Assembly (NCBI RefSeq): GCF_030271535.1
Contig: NZ_JASCXJ010000005.1
Location: 1 to 64,000 of the forward strand
Direction of reading: 5' to 3'
DNA from: Nocardiopsis sp. ATB16-24
GTDB lineage: Bacteria > Actinomycetota > Actinomycetes > Streptosporangiales > Streptosporangiaceae
Length of the DNA: 64,000 bases
The notes under the pieces are model-generated. The model did no database searches and was not told the origin of the DNA. It saw only the letters and a program-made list of their open reading frames with translations. A program made the translations under genes and the position numbers. Each line of letters begins with the position of its first letter. Within the stretch, counting starts at the first letter, position 1. Below, piece after piece: positions 16,857 to 25,566 of the stretch.

Positions 16857-17732
16857 ATGGGCGATCGGGAGCACGCACGGGTCACCGTGGTGGTGGCGAC
16901 CCGGAACCGCCGGGAGGAACTGCTGCGCACGTTGCGGCGCCTTGAGGCGCTGCGACCCGCGCCGCCCGTGGTGGTCGTGGACAACGCCTCCACCGACGGC
17001 ACCGCCGAGGCCGTGCGCTCGGAGTTCCCCGGAGTGCTCCTGCTGCGCGAACGGCACAACATCGGTTGCGCCGCACGCAACATCGGGGCGGCACGCGCCA
17101 GGACGCCCTACGTCGCCTTCTGCGACGACGACTCCTGGTGGGCCCCTGGGGCCCTGGAGACGGCGGCGGACGCCCTGGACGCCCACCCTCGCCTGGGGCT
17201 GGTGGCCGCGTCCGTGTTCGTCGGTGAGGAGGAGCGGCCGGACCCGCTCAACAGGGCGCTGGCGCACAGCCCGCTGCCCGACGGCGACGGTCTGCCCGGA
17301 CCGCGGATCCTCGGTTTCCTGGCGTGCGCGGCCGTGGTCAGGCGCGAGGCCTTCGAGGAGGCGGGCGGTTTCAGCCCGCTGCTGTTCTTCGCCGGTGAGG
17401 AGGCGCTCCTGGCCCAGGACCTGGCGGCGTCGGGATGGGAGCTGTGCCATCTGGACCACGTACACGTGCACCACCACCCCTCCTCGACACGTCCGCCGGG
17501 GAGGTGGCGACGGACGCTGGAGGAGCGCAACGCGCTGCTGACCGTGTGGCTGCGCCGTCGCCCCGGCCTGGCCCTGGCGCGCACCGCGCGTGTGGCCGGG
17601 CGCTCACTGCGTGACCCGGTCTCGCGCGGGGCGCTGACCGGCGCTTTGCGGGTACTGCCCGCGGTGGTGGCCGGGCGTCGCCCGGTGCCCGCACGGGTGG
17701 AGCGGGACCTGTCCCTGTTGGAGGAGGCATGA
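16857..17732 (+). CDS. Glycosyltransferase family 2
   Basis: 291 residues, GT-A fold. VTVVVATRNRREELLRTLRRLEAL start, VVDNASTDGTAE, NIGCAARNIGAARA and YVAFCDDDSWW (the metal-binding acidic motif, near residues 83-93) are standard for rhamnosyl/glycosyl GT2 transferases. An AAGGAGGA site precedes the ATG. The C-terminal third is arginine-rich (WLRRRPGLALARTARVAGR). It overlaps by 4 bp a downstream paralogue with nearly the same motif order, so the pair arose by tandem duplication. Confidence 0.92.
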   Translation: MGDREHARVTVVVATRNRREELLRTLRRLEALRPAPPVVVVDNASTDGTAEAVRSEFPGVLLLRERHNIGCAARNIGAARARTPYVAFCDDDSWWAPGALETAADALDAHPRLGLVAASVFVGEEERPDPLNRALAHSPLPDGDGLPGPRILGFLACAAVVRREAFEEAGGFSPLLFFAGEEALLAQDLAASGWELCHLDHVHVHHHPSSTRPPGRWRRTLEERNALLTVWLRRRPGLALARTARVAGRSLRDPVSRGALTGALRVLPAVVAGRRPVPARVERDLSLLEEA

Positions 17733-18628
17733 GTCAGGACGCGCGTGTCGGGATCGTCGTCATCACCCGTGACCGCAGACAGGAGCTGTTGCGCACCCTG
17801 GACCGTCTGGAAGGGCTGCCCGGACCGCCGCCGACCGTCGTGGTGGACAACGCCTCCGGTGACGGAACCGCCGAGGCCGTGGCCGAACACCACCCGTGGG
17901 TGCGGCTGATCCGGGCGGGGACCAACCTGGGCGCGGTGGGCCGCAACATCGGAGTGGAGGCCCTGGACACCCCCTACGTCGCCTTCTGCGACGACGACAC
18001 CTGGTGGGAGGAGGGCTCCCTGGAGCGGGCCGCCGACCTGTTGGACGACCATCCCGGACTGGGATCGGTGACGGCGCGCCTGCTCGTGGAGCCCGGAGGA
18101 GAGGAGGACCCGCTCACGCCGGAGCTACGCCACTCACCCGTCCCCGCGCCGGACTGGCTGCCCGGTCCCGCCCTGTTGGGGGTGCTGGCCGGAGTCACGG
18201 TCTTCCGTGTCCGGGCCTTCACACAGGTCGGCGGTTTCTCCGGACGCCTGTGGATGGGAGGGGAGGAGGAACTGCTCGCCCTGGACCTGGCGGCGGCGGG
18301 ATGGTGGATGTGCTGGGACGAGCGGACCGTGGCCCACCACGCGGCCTCCCCGGTGCGCGACCCGTCCCGCCGCAGGCGTCTGGGCATCCGCAACACCCTG
18401 TGGACCGCCTGGCTGCGCCGACCGCTGGACGGCGCCTGGCGGCACACCTGGTCGGTCCTGGGGTCGGTGCCAAAGGACGGCACCAGCGCGCTGGCCCTCG
18501 CCGACGCCCTGGCCGGACTGCCGTGGGTCCTTCGGGAACGCGCGCCGGTCCCGCCGCGGGTGGAGCGGGGGCTGCGCGCCCTGGAAGGTCCCCGACGCCG
18601 GTCCAAGGCCCGCCGCTACGTGGGCTGA
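17729..18628 (+). CDS. Glycosyltransferase family 2 (tandem paralogue)
   Basis: 299 residues; ATG overlaps the previous stop by 4 bp. Shares the order VVITRDRRQELLRTLDRLEGL, VVDNASGDGTAEAVAEHHP, NLGAVGRNIGVEAL and YVAFCDDDTWWEEG with the upstream gene, and a similar arginine-rich tail. Probably adds a second, different residue. Its 3' end overlaps the convergent DinB-like gene by 13 bp. Confidence 0.92.
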   Translation: MSQDARVGIVVITRDRRQELLRTLDRLEGLPGPPPTVVVDNASGDGTAEAVAEHHPWVRLIRAGTNLGAVGRNIGVEALDTPYVAFCDDDTWWEEGSLERAADLLDDHPGLGSVTARLLVEPGGEEDPLTPELRHSPVPAPDWLPGPALLGVLAGVTVFRVRAFTQVGGFSGRLWMGGEEELLALDLAAAGWWMCWDERTVAHHAASPVRDPSRRRRLGIRNTLWTAWLRRPLDGAWRHTWSVLGSVPKDGTSALALADALAGLPWVLRERAPVPPRVERGLRALEGPRRRSKARRYVG

Positions 18629-19173
18629 GAGGGGTCGCGGTCCACGGGGTCCCGTGAGGCGCGCAGCAACCTCAGCTGCCCGACCTCGGAGACGTTCTTC
18701 ATCAGCTCGGCGTTGACCCAGGCCACCGTGTGGGCGACGGTCATCCCCGAGTCGGGCGGCCACGGGAACGGGGCGGGGGCCTCCAGGTCCTCCTCCGTGA
18801 GCCGTTCCAGGACCTGAGACCAGTGGGCCCTGAGATCACGCAGCCGGTCGACGATCCTCTCCGGTCCGGGCCAGACCACCTCCTGACGGTCGCGTGGGGC
18901 ACGTCCCCGCAGGTGGTCCAGGGCCACCGACCACCACCAGTCCATGTGCCACGTCGACCAGGCGCCGGTCGGAACGGGCACGGGGTCGGGTTCGGTGTCG
19001 GCCCAGTCCGGGACCCAGCGCCCCTCACCGTCCCGACGCACCGTCCAGCACAGGGGCCCCGGTTCCCACATCAGGTCCTCGGGACGTAGACGTTCCAGGT
19101 GGTACTCGCACAGGGACCACGTGAGGTCGAACTGCCATCGCAGCAGTTCACGACGGGATACGGATGCGGACAT
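18616..19173 (-). CDS. DinB-like superfamily protein
   Basis: 185 residues from the ATG at 19173. SRRELLRWQFDLTWSLCEYHLERLRPEDLMWEP is the first long helix of DinB/DUF664 four-helix-bundle proteins. WSTWHMDWWWSVALDHL has the central His-containing helix, and MTVAHTVAWVNAEL the last one. Members of this superfamily are metal-binding, and some are thiol (mycothiol)-dependent transferases; no function can be assigned here. No clear ribosome-binding site was seen, so the start is tentative. Convergent with the GT2 pair. Confidence 0.82.
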   Translation of the reverse strand: MSASVSRRELLRWQFDLTWSLCEYHLERLRPEDLMWEPGPLCWTVRRDGEGRWVPDWADTEPDPVPVPTGAWSTWHMDWWWSVALDHLRGRAPRDRQEVVWPGPERIVDRLRDLRAHWSQVLERLTEEDLEAPAPFPWPPDSGMTVAHTVAWVNAELMKNVSEVGQLRLLRASRDPVDRDPSQPT

Positions 19174-19231
19174 GAGGACACCATGACACGCTCCGCACCC
19201 TCCCCGGTAGCGGTTTTCGCCGCGACCGCGA

Positions 19232-19267
19232 CACCGGGGGCGGCGTCCCACGGCGCCGCCCCCGGTG
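19232..19267. terminator. Hairpin after the acyl-CoA dehydrogenase gene
   Basis: Perfect 14-bp stem, 19232-19245 with 19254-19267, 8-nt loop, lying directly after the leftward gene that ends at 19270. Confidence 0.8.
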
Positions 19268-19269
19268 GG

Positions 19270-21066
19270 TCAAAGGACGTCGGGTGAGACGTCCAGGACG
19301 GTGCGGTCGCGTGAGGCCACCAGGGCGAACTGCGGGCCGGTGCGCGGCAGTTCGTGCCGGAAGAAGTAGGCCGCGGCGGCGCGCTTGCCCTCGTAGAAAC
19401 CGCCCTCACGGCCGTGCGCGGTCACCAGCTGCTCCAACCACAGCCAGGCCACCACCACGTGCCCCACCGCCTCCAGGTAGGGGGTGGCGTTGGCCAGCGC
19501 CACGGCCGGGTCGCCCTCGGCCCAGGCCGCCGCGGCCGTCTCCGCGGTCCGGTCCAGGGACGCCGAGAGCAGCTCGGCGTACTCGGCCTCCGCGCCGCCC
19601 AGCTCGCGGGCACGGGACACGGTTCCACGCGCCGTCTCCAGCAGCAGCCTCAACCGGACGCCGTCGTCGATCACGGCCTTGCGTCCGAGCAGGTCCAGGG
19701 CCTGGATGCCGTGGGTGCCCTCGTGGATCGGGTTGAGCCGGTTGTCCCGGTAGTGCTGTTCCACGTCGTACTCACGCGTGTAGCCGTATCCGCCGTGCAC
19801 CTGGATGGCCAGACTGTTGGCCTCCACGCACCACTGGGAGGGCCAGCTCTTGACGATGGGGGTGAGCACGTCCAGCAGCAGGTGGGCGCGACGGCGGGAC
19901 TCCTCGTCCTCTGCGCTGGCGGTCTCGTCCACCAGACGGGCGCAGTACAGCACCAGGGCGAGGGCTCCCTCGACGTAGCTCTTCTGCGCGAGCAGCATCC
20001 GGCGCACATCGGTGTGCTCGGTGATGGGCACCTGCGGCCGGGTGGGGTCCTTGTCCCCCAGGGGCCGGCCCTGGAGGCGTTCCCGGGCGTAGGCCAGGGA
20101 CTTGAGGTAGCCGGTGTAGCCGACGGCGGTGGCTCCCGCGCCCACCCCGATCCGGGCGCTGTTCATCATGTGGAACATGTACTTCAGGCCCTGGTGCGGC
20201 TCGCCGACCAGGTAGCCGACCGCGCCCGCCCTGCCGCCGGGGGTGTGGCGCCCCTCACCGAAGTTGAGCAGGGCGTTGACGGTGCCGCGGTAGCCCATCT
20301 TGTGGTTGAGCCCGGCGGGGACGACGTCGTTGCGCTCCCCGATCGACCCGTCGGCCTCCACCAGGTGTTTGGGCACGACGAACAGGGAGATGCCCTTGAC
20401 CCCGGGCGGGCCGCCGGGGATCTTGGCCAGCACCAGGTGCACGATGTTCTCGGTCAGTTCGTGGTCGCCGCCCGAGATCCACATCTTGTTGCCGAACAGT
20501 CGGTAGGTACCGTCCGGCTGGGCCTCGGCGCGGGTGGTGATGTCGGCCAGGGAACTTCCCGCCTGGGGTTCGGACAGGCACATGGTGCCGGTGAAACGGC
20601 CCTCCACCATGGGACGCACCCAGGTGTCGACCTGCTCGGGGCTGCCGTGCGCCAGCAGTAGGCGCGCGTTGCCCGCGGTGAGGAAGGGATAGGCGGAGGT
20701 GCCCAGGTTGGCGGCCTGGAAGAAGGCGCCGCACGCACTGGAGAGCACGTGGGGGATCTGGGCACCGCCCACCGAGGCGGGCATCGCCGCCGCGCTCAGG
20801 CCGGTCTCGGCGTAGACCTGGAGGGCCTTCTTCACCTCGGGGATCACGTGGACGCGTTCGCCGTCGAAGCGGGGCTCGTTGGCGTCGTTGGCCTTGTTGT
20901 GCGGCGCGAAGTGGTCGGTGGCCACGCGTTCGGCCAGCTCCAGCGCGGCGTCGAAGGTCTCCCGGGAGTGGTCCGCGTAGCGGGGACGGTCGGTGAGCGC
21001 CTCGGTGTCGAGCCACTCATAGAGCAGGAAGTGCAGGTCGCGCGTGGACAACAGGGTGGACGCCAC
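19270..21066 (-). CDS. Acyl-CoA dehydrogenase (long, FadE5-like type)
   Basis: 598 residues, longer than the usual 380 because of an added C-terminal helical domain, as in FadE5-like enzymes. FAD-dependent alpha,beta-dehydrogenation of acyl-CoA in beta-oxidation. MCLSEPQAGSSLADI and the WISGGDHELTENI segment bind FAD and substrate. HGGYGYTREYDVEQHYRDNR and NPIHEGTHGIQALDLLGRK include the catalytic-glutamate region. The GTG at 21066 is chosen because TAGGAGGCG precedes it. An ACCGAC-type palindrome lies 24 bp upstream, suggesting TetR-family control. Confidence 0.95.
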   Translation of the reverse strand: MASTLLSTRDLHFLLYEWLDTEALTDRPRYADHSRETFDAALELAERVATDHFAPHNKANDANEPRFDGERVHVIPEVKKALQVYAETGLSAAAMPASVGGAQIPHVLSSACGAFFQAANLGTSAYPFLTAGNARLLLAHGSPEQVDTWVRPMVEGRFTGTMCLSEPQAGSSLADITTRAEAQPDGTYRLFGNKMWISGGDHELTENIVHLVLAKIPGGPPGVKGISLFVVPKHLVEADGSIGERNDVVPAGLNHKMGYRGTVNALLNFGEGRHTPGGRAGAVGYLVGEPHQGLKYMFHMMNSARIGVGAGATAVGYTGYLKSLAYARERLQGRPLGDKDPTRPQVPITEHTDVRRMLLAQKSYVEGALALVLYCARLVDETASAEDEESRRRAHLLLDVLTPIVKSWPSQWCVEANSLAIQVHGGYGYTREYDVEQHYRDNRLNPIHEGTHGIQALDLLGRKAVIDDGVRLRLLLETARGTVSRARELGGAEAEYAELLSASLDRTAETAAAAWAEGDPAVALANATPYLEAVGHVVVAWLWLEQLVTAHGREGGFYEGKRAAAAYFFRHELPRTGPQFALVASRDRTVLDVSPDVL

Positions 21067-21089
21067 GGGTCGCCTCCTAGGAATCGTGG

Positions 21090-21103
21090 ACCGACTGGTC
21101 GGT
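21090..21103. promoter_or_regulatory. Candidate TetR-family operator
   Basis: ACCGACTGGTCGGT: 5-bp arms ACCGA and TCGGT around CTGG, between the divergent acyl-CoA dehydrogenase and dehydroquinase genes. A perfect relative occurs at 21758-21771. Confidence 0.5.
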
Positions 21104-21239
21104 ATGCTACCGGCTTCGGGAAAGGGGCACGCGGTCGGGCCGTCGTCCTCGCCGACGAAGGTCGGGCTCGGGTCGGCGCCCGCTCGGGTGGGGGCCTCTA
21201 AGCTTGCTGCCACCGACCCGAGAAGGAGCGTTGACCCGT

Positions 21240-21728
21240 ATGACCTCGATGCCCGACCGGTCCCGCACCGTCCTGTTGCTCAACGGCCCCAACCTCAACC
21301 TGTTGGGCACCCGTGACCCCGCCCAGTACGGCACCACCACCCTGGAGGAGGTCGAACGGCGCGTGACCGACCTGGGCGGGGAGTTGGGGGTGCGGGTGGT
21401 GTGCGCGCAGAGCAACAGCGAGGGCGAGATGGTGGACCGGATCCACGGCGCGCGCGGTTGGGCCGGTGTGGTGCTCAACCCCGGCGCCTACGCCCATTAC
21501 AGCATCGCGCTGCGCGACGCCATCGAGGCGGTCGAGGTCCCCGTGGTGGAGGTGCACATCTCCAACGTGTACGCCCGTGAGCGCTTCCGGCACACGTCGG
21601 TGACCGCGCCGGTGGCCGCGGGCTACGTCGCCGGGTGCGGGGTCTTCGGCTACGAACTGGCGCTGCGCGCGGTGCTGCGGCGCGACGCCGAGCGCGAGGA
21701 GGTCTCGGACGGCACCCGGGCGGGATGA
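21240..21728 (+). CDS. aroQ: 3-dehydroquinate dehydratase, type II
   Basis: 162 residues. Shikimate pathway: 3-dehydroquinate to 3-dehydroshikimate. LLLNGPNLNLLGTRDPAQYG carries the active-site Asn and the flexible-loop Arg and Tyr. QSNSEGEMVDRIHGAR, LNPGAYAHYSIALRDAI and VEVHISNVYARERFRH (catalytic His and loop) are all complete. The ATG at 21240 is preceded by AAGGAG at 11 bp; a TTG at 21231 is too close to that site. Stands alone rather than in an aro operon. Confidence 0.97.
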   Translation: MTSMPDRSRTVLLLNGPNLNLLGTRDPAQYGTTTLEEVERRVTDLGGELGVRVVCAQSNSEGEMVDRIHGARGWAGVVLNPGAYAHYSIALRDAIEAVEVPVVEVHISNVYARERFRHTSVTAPVAAGYVAGCGVFGYELALRAVLRRDAEREEVSDGTRAG

Positions 21729-21757
21729 CGGGACCGGTCGGGACCCCCAGGGAGGGT

Positions 21758-21771
21758 ACCGACCGGTCGGT
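21758..21771. promoter_or_regulatory. Perfect 14-bp palindrome, same motif as the upstream operator
   Basis: ACCGACCGGTCGGT, fully self-complementary. It sits between two convergent gene ends rather than in a promoter, which is odd for an operator. It has no loop, so it is a poor terminator. Confidence 0.4.
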
Positions 21772-21804
21772 TTGACCGAGGCGCGTGTTCGTCGCGACGG
21801 CGGA

Positions 21805-22440
21805 TCAGCGGTAGGTCATCAACGCCGGACCTCCTTGTTCCAGGTGGGCGTGGTCGTTGAAGGACAGCAGACGCGTGCCGCCGCGGCCGTGCACCAGCTT
21901 GGTCACCGACCCGTTGACGACCACGCGGTTCATGGCCAGGAACCCGGTGGGGCCCGTACCCAGCAGGGTCGAGCACACCGTCGCGATCACCCCCGCGGAG
22001 GTGAACACCAGGGTCGTCCCTCCCCTCCCCGACCCGGTGACCAGGTCCTCCAACGCCCCCCGCACCCCGGTGCGGAAACCCTCCCAGGTGCCGGGGCCCT
22101 CGCCGCCCGCCTCGATCCACGAGCCCAGGGAGGCGTCGAGGCGTTCCTGGAGCGTGCCCTGCCGTACGGGCCCCGAACTCAACAGGCCGAGATGGTCGTA
22201 CTCGTTCCACCTCTCGTCGGTGTCCGCTTCCAGGTCCAGGCCCGCGGCGGCGAGGGTCGCCGCGGCCGTCTGGCGCTGACGGCGCAGCGCTCCCGCCACC
22301 ACACGTTCGACCCGCAGGTCGCGTCGCTTGAGTTCGACGCCCAACAGTCGGGACTGTTCGTAGCCGGTGGGGCTCAACTCGTCGTAGTCCTCCGCCTCCG
22401 GAGAAGCCTTGCCGTGGCGGATGAGATAGATGGTCGGCAT
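21805..22440 (-). CDS. Histidine phosphatase superfamily protein
   Basis: 211 residues. IYLIRHGKASPEAEDYDELSPTGYEQSRLLG has the RHG catalytic motif at the N-terminus, and LVFTSAGVIATVCSTLLG occupies the place of the second catalytic segment, where the usual His is replaced by a Ser-Ala context. Phosphoglycerate-mutase-like phosphatase, substrate unknown. Convergent with aroQ. The ATG at 22440 begins directly with the family's first beta strand. Confidence 0.9.
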   Translation of the reverse strand: MPTIYLIRHGKASPEAEDYDELSPTGYEQSRLLGVELKRRDLRVERVVAGALRRQRQTAAATLAAAGLDLEADTDERWNEYDHLGLLSSGPVRQGTLQERLDASLGSWIEAGGEGPGTWEGFRTGVRGALEDLVTGSGRGGTTLVFTSAGVIATVCSTLLGTGPTGFLAMNRVVVNGSVTKLVHGRGGTRLLSFNDHAHLEQGGPALMTYR

Positions 22441-22512
22441 CGCATCAGCGTACGGGTGGGTCCACGCGCACCCGGGCACCGGGGCGGGGACGGCCCCCGG
22501 TCGGCGGGCGGC

Positions 22513-22541
22513 GGCGCGGCCCCGCGCAGAGGGGCCGCGCC
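22513..22541. terminator. Hairpin after the FdhF-like gene
   Basis: Perfect 11-bp GC-only stem (22513-22523 with 22531-22541), 7-nt loop, just beyond the leftward stop at 22545. Confidence 0.75.
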
Positions 22542-22544
22542 CGG

Positions 22545-24884
22545 TCAGGGCTCCGTGCTCGGCTCGAAGCGCACCACCACCGACTTCGACGTGGGGGTGT
22601 TGCTCACCTCGGCCGTGGAGTCCAACGGCACCAGCACGTTCGTCTCGGGGAAGTAGGAGGCGGCGCACCCCCGCGCGGTCGGGTAGTGCACCACGCGAAA
22701 GCGCGTGGCGCGCCGCTCCCGGCCGTCCGGCCACTCGCTCACGATGTCGGTGTGGGAGCCGTCCACCAGCCCGAGTTCGCGGGCGTCCTCGGGGTTGACC
22801 AGCACGACCCTGCGGCCGCCGGTGACACCGCGGTAGCGGTCGTCGAGGCCGTACACCGTGGTGTTGTACTGGTCGTGGGAGCGCAGGGTCTGCAACAGCA
22901 GCCGTCCCGGCGGGATCTGCGGTGCGTAGGTGCCGTTCACCGTGAAGTTGGCCAGCCCGGTCGCGGTGGGGAAGCGTCGCTCGTCGCGAGGCGCGTGGGG
23001 CAGGGTGAACCCTCCGGGCTCGCGGACACGGGCGTTGAAGTCGAAGAAGCCCGGCACGACCGCCGCCACGTGGTCGCGCACCCGGTCGTAGTCGGTCAGT
23101 TCCGACCAGTCCACCGGGCTCTGACCCAGGACGCGTCCGGCCAGGTCGCAGATGATGTCCACCTCCGAACGCATGCCCTGCGACAGTGGCGGCAGCACCC
23201 CGTGGGAGGCGTGCACCTTGCCCATGGAGTCCTCGACGGTCACCCAGCGGGCCCGGCCGTCGAGCAGGTCCCGGTCGCTGCGGGCCAGGGCCGGCAGGAT
23301 CAGCGCGCGGGCCCCGGTGACCACGTGTGAGCGGTTGAGTTTGGTGGACACGTGCACGGTCAGCCCCACCCGACGCATGGCCTCCTCGGTGACCAGGGTG
23401 TCGGGGGTGGCCGCCACGAAGTTGCCGCCCATCGCGAAGAACACCCGTACCTCACCGCGCGCCATGGCCCGGATGGCGTTGACGGTGTCATATCCGTGTT
23501 CTCGCGGCGGCGCGAAACCGAACTCGGTCCCCAAGGCGTCGAGGAATCCCTCGGAGGGGCGTTCGACGATGCCCATCGTGCGGTCGCCCTGGACGTTGGA
23601 GTGGCCGCGTACCGGACACACGCCCGCGCCGGGGCGGCCCACGTTGCCGCGCAGGAGCAGGAAGTTGACGATCTCGCGGATGGTGGGGACCGAGTGCTTG
23701 TGCTGGGTCAGACCCATCGCCCAGCACACCACGATGCTCCGTGACTCGGTGACCATCGCCGCGATCCGCTCGACGAGTGCCCGCTCCAGGCCGGTGTCAC
23801 GCTCGGTCCGGGCCCAGAACTCCTCCTCCGGTTCGGCGAGCAGGGCCTTGGCGAACTCCTCGAAGCCGTGGGTGTGCGTGGCGACGAACTCCCGGTCCAG
23901 GACCTTCTCACCGCGCGCGTCGGCCTGGAGGAGCAGCCGGTTCAGGGCGGAGAACAGCGCGAGGTCGCCGCCCAGCCGGATCTGCGCGAACAGGTCGGTC
24001 AACTCGGTGCCGCGCCCCAGCAGGCCGCTCGCGCGCTGGGGGTTGCGGAACTCGCGCATGCCCGCCTCGGGCAGCGGGTTGACGGTGACGATGCGCGTTC
24101 CGCCCCTCTTGGCCCTCTCCAGGGCGGTGAGCATACGGGGGTGGTTGGTACCGGGGTTCTGTCCGGCGACGATGATGAGGTCGGCCTTGCCCAGGTCCTC
24201 CAGGGAGACACTGCCCTTGCCGACCCCCAGCGTCTCGGTCAGGGCGGAGCCGGACGACTCGTGGCAGAGGTTGGAGCAGTCGGGCATGTTGTTCGTCCCC
24301 AGGACACGGGCGAACAACTGGTAGCAGAACGCCGCCTCGTTGCTGGTGCGGCCGGAGGTGTAGAAGACCGCCTCGTCGGGGGAGTCCAGGGCCTTCAGAT
24401 CCTCCGCGACCAGGTCCAAGGCACGGTCCCAGCCGATCGGCTCATAGTGGGTGGCGCCCTCGGCCAGGTACATCGGCTCGGTGAGACGCCCCTGTCGACC
24501 CAGCCAGTAACCGGAGCGCTCGGCCAGGTCGGCGACGGAATGACGGGCGAAGAACTCCGCGGTCAGGGCCTTGGCCGTGGCCTCCTCCGCGATGGCCTTG
24601 GCGCCGTTCTCACAGAACTCGGCGCGGTGACGCTCGTCGCCTTCGGGCCAGGCGCAGCCAGGGCAGTCGAATCCGCGTTTCTGGTTGATCGCGAGCATGG
24701 CGGGCAGGCCGCGGCGAACACCGGTGTGCTCGCCCAGATGGCGGACGCTGTTGAGTACCGCGGGAAGTCCGGCGGCGCTGCTCTTGGGCGGGCCGATCGT
24801 GGGGGAGTCCTGCACTGGGTCCGGTTCGTCCGGGTTCTGCTGTCTCACAACGGCATTCTGACACCTTCCCTCCACGCTGAACAC
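22545..24884 (-). CDS. Molybdopterin oxidoreductase, FdhF/YdeP-like (formate dehydrogenase alpha-subunit family)
   Basis: 779 residues. GFDCPGCAWPEGD (C74, C77) and FCENG (C91) form a reduced cysteine cluster near the N-terminus, typical of the TIGR01701/YdeP group. MPDCSNLCHESSGSAL (C203/C207) is at the molybdenum-ligand region. IVAGQNPGTNHPRMLTALERAKRGG and VCPVRGHSNVQGDRTMGI bind the two pterin cofactors. No signal peptide, so it is cytoplasmic. Called formate dehydrogenase-like by family only; the partner subunit, FdhD and cofactor genes are absent nearby. A GTG at codon 12 is an alternative start. Confidence 0.92.
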   Translation of the reverse strand: MFSVEGRCQNAVVRQQNPDEPDPVQDSPTIGPPKSSAAGLPAVLNSVRHLGEHTGVRRGLPAMLAINQKRGFDCPGCAWPEGDERHRAEFCENGAKAIAEEATAKALTAEFFARHSVADLAERSGYWLGRQGRLTEPMYLAEGATHYEPIGWDRALDLVAEDLKALDSPDEAVFYTSGRTSNEAAFCYQLFARVLGTNNMPDCSNLCHESSGSALTETLGVGKGSVSLEDLGKADLIIVAGQNPGTNHPRMLTALERAKRGGTRIVTVNPLPEAGMREFRNPQRASGLLGRGTELTDLFAQIRLGGDLALFSALNRLLLQADARGEKVLDREFVATHTHGFEEFAKALLAEPEEEFWARTERDTGLERALVERIAAMVTESRSIVVCWAMGLTQHKHSVPTIREIVNFLLLRGNVGRPGAGVCPVRGHSNVQGDRTMGIVERPSEGFLDALGTEFGFAPPREHGYDTVNAIRAMARGEVRVFFAMGGNFVAATPDTLVTEEAMRRVGLTVHVSTKLNRSHVVTGARALILPALARSDRDLLDGRARWVTVEDSMGKVHASHGVLPPLSQGMRSEVDIICDLAGRVLGQSPVDWSELTDYDRVRDHVAAVVPGFFDFNARVREPGGFTLPHAPRDERRFPTATGLANFTVNGTYAPQIPPGRLLLQTLRSHDQYNTTVYGLDDRYRGVTGGRRVVLVNPEDARELGLVDGSHTDIVSEWPDGRERRATRFRVVHYPTARGCAASYFPETNVLVPLDSTAEVSNTPTSKSVVVRFEPSTEP

Positions 24885-24930
24885 TCCCTGGTCTGGGAGA
24901 ACCCCTTCAGGGCGAGTACGCGGCCTCCAC

Positions 24931-25000
24931 GAGGGGGCGGGTTCCTCCTACCAAGACCCCGGCGGGGCGAAGCACACCCCCGCGCCGGACCCGCCCCCTC
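24931..25000. terminator. Long-loop inverted repeat downstream of the YbaK-like gene
   Basis: 11-bp arms GAGGGGGCGGG (24931-24941) and CCCGCCCCCTC (24990-25000), 48-nt loop. Could end the leftward YbaK-like transcript, but the loop is long. Confidence 0.35.
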
Positions 25001-25028
25001 GCACGGCACTCCCGACCCCGTGCGCGGC

Positions 25029-25508
25029 TCAGTTCACCGCCAGGGGAACGCCGTCCGTCATCTTCAGCAGTTCGGCGTAGTCGGTCGGAAAGACGGTGTG
25101 GGGGGTGCCGCCCGCGGCCCACAGCCTCGGATACTCCTCCAGGGCGGTGTCCACCACCGTCTCCACGGGCGCGGGATGTCCGACGGGGGCCACTCCTCCG
25201 ATGACCTGGCCGGTGGCGGCGCGCACCTCCTCCGGCTCGGCCCGCCGGATCCGACGCCTGCCCAGGCGTTCGGCCAGCAGTGCGACGTCCACCCGATGTC
25301 GGCCGCTGGTCATCACCAGCAGCGGGCCGTCGTCGGCCATGAACACCAGGCTGTTGGCGATCGCGCCCACCTCACAGCCCAGTGCCCGGGCCGCCTCCGC
25401 GGCGGTACGGGTGGAGGCGGGGAGTTCCCTCACCCGGTTCCGGGCGCCGAAGGCCTCCAGCGCCTCAGCCACCCTGCGGCTCCGTTCGGGCAGACTCGTG
25501 CCTTCCAC
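25029..25508 (-). CDS. YbaK/EbsC-family aminoacyl-tRNA deacylase
   Basis: 159 residues, a free-standing YbaK domain that hydrolyses mischarged tRNA (Pro/Cys type in the family). EVGAIANSLVFMADDGPLLVMTSG is the K/N-x-x-x-F-strand region, and TGQVIGGVAPVGHPAPVETVVD is the substrate-binding GG-P-G segment. The GTG at 25508 has AGGGAG upstream. It lies 58 bp downstream of a lipoprotein gene on the same strand. The exact tRNA target is not predictable. Confidence 0.93.
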   Translation of the reverse strand: MEGTSLPERSRRVAEALEAFGARNRVRELPASTRTAAEAARALGCEVGAIANSLVFMADDGPLLVMTSGRHRVDVALLAERLGRRRIRRAEPEEVRAATGQVIGGVAPVGHPAPVETVVDTALEEYPRLWAAGGTPHTVFPTDYAELLKMTDGVPLAVN

Positions 25509-25566
25509 GTGTTCTCCCTGCTCTCTTGTTCGGTTCCGAATGCGGACCAGGCTCCCACACCGGGGA

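Noticed and set aside
19354-20661. Plus-strand frame opposite the acyl-CoA dehydrogenase
   Set aside because: Shadow of a strongly supported FAD enzyme on the minus strand.
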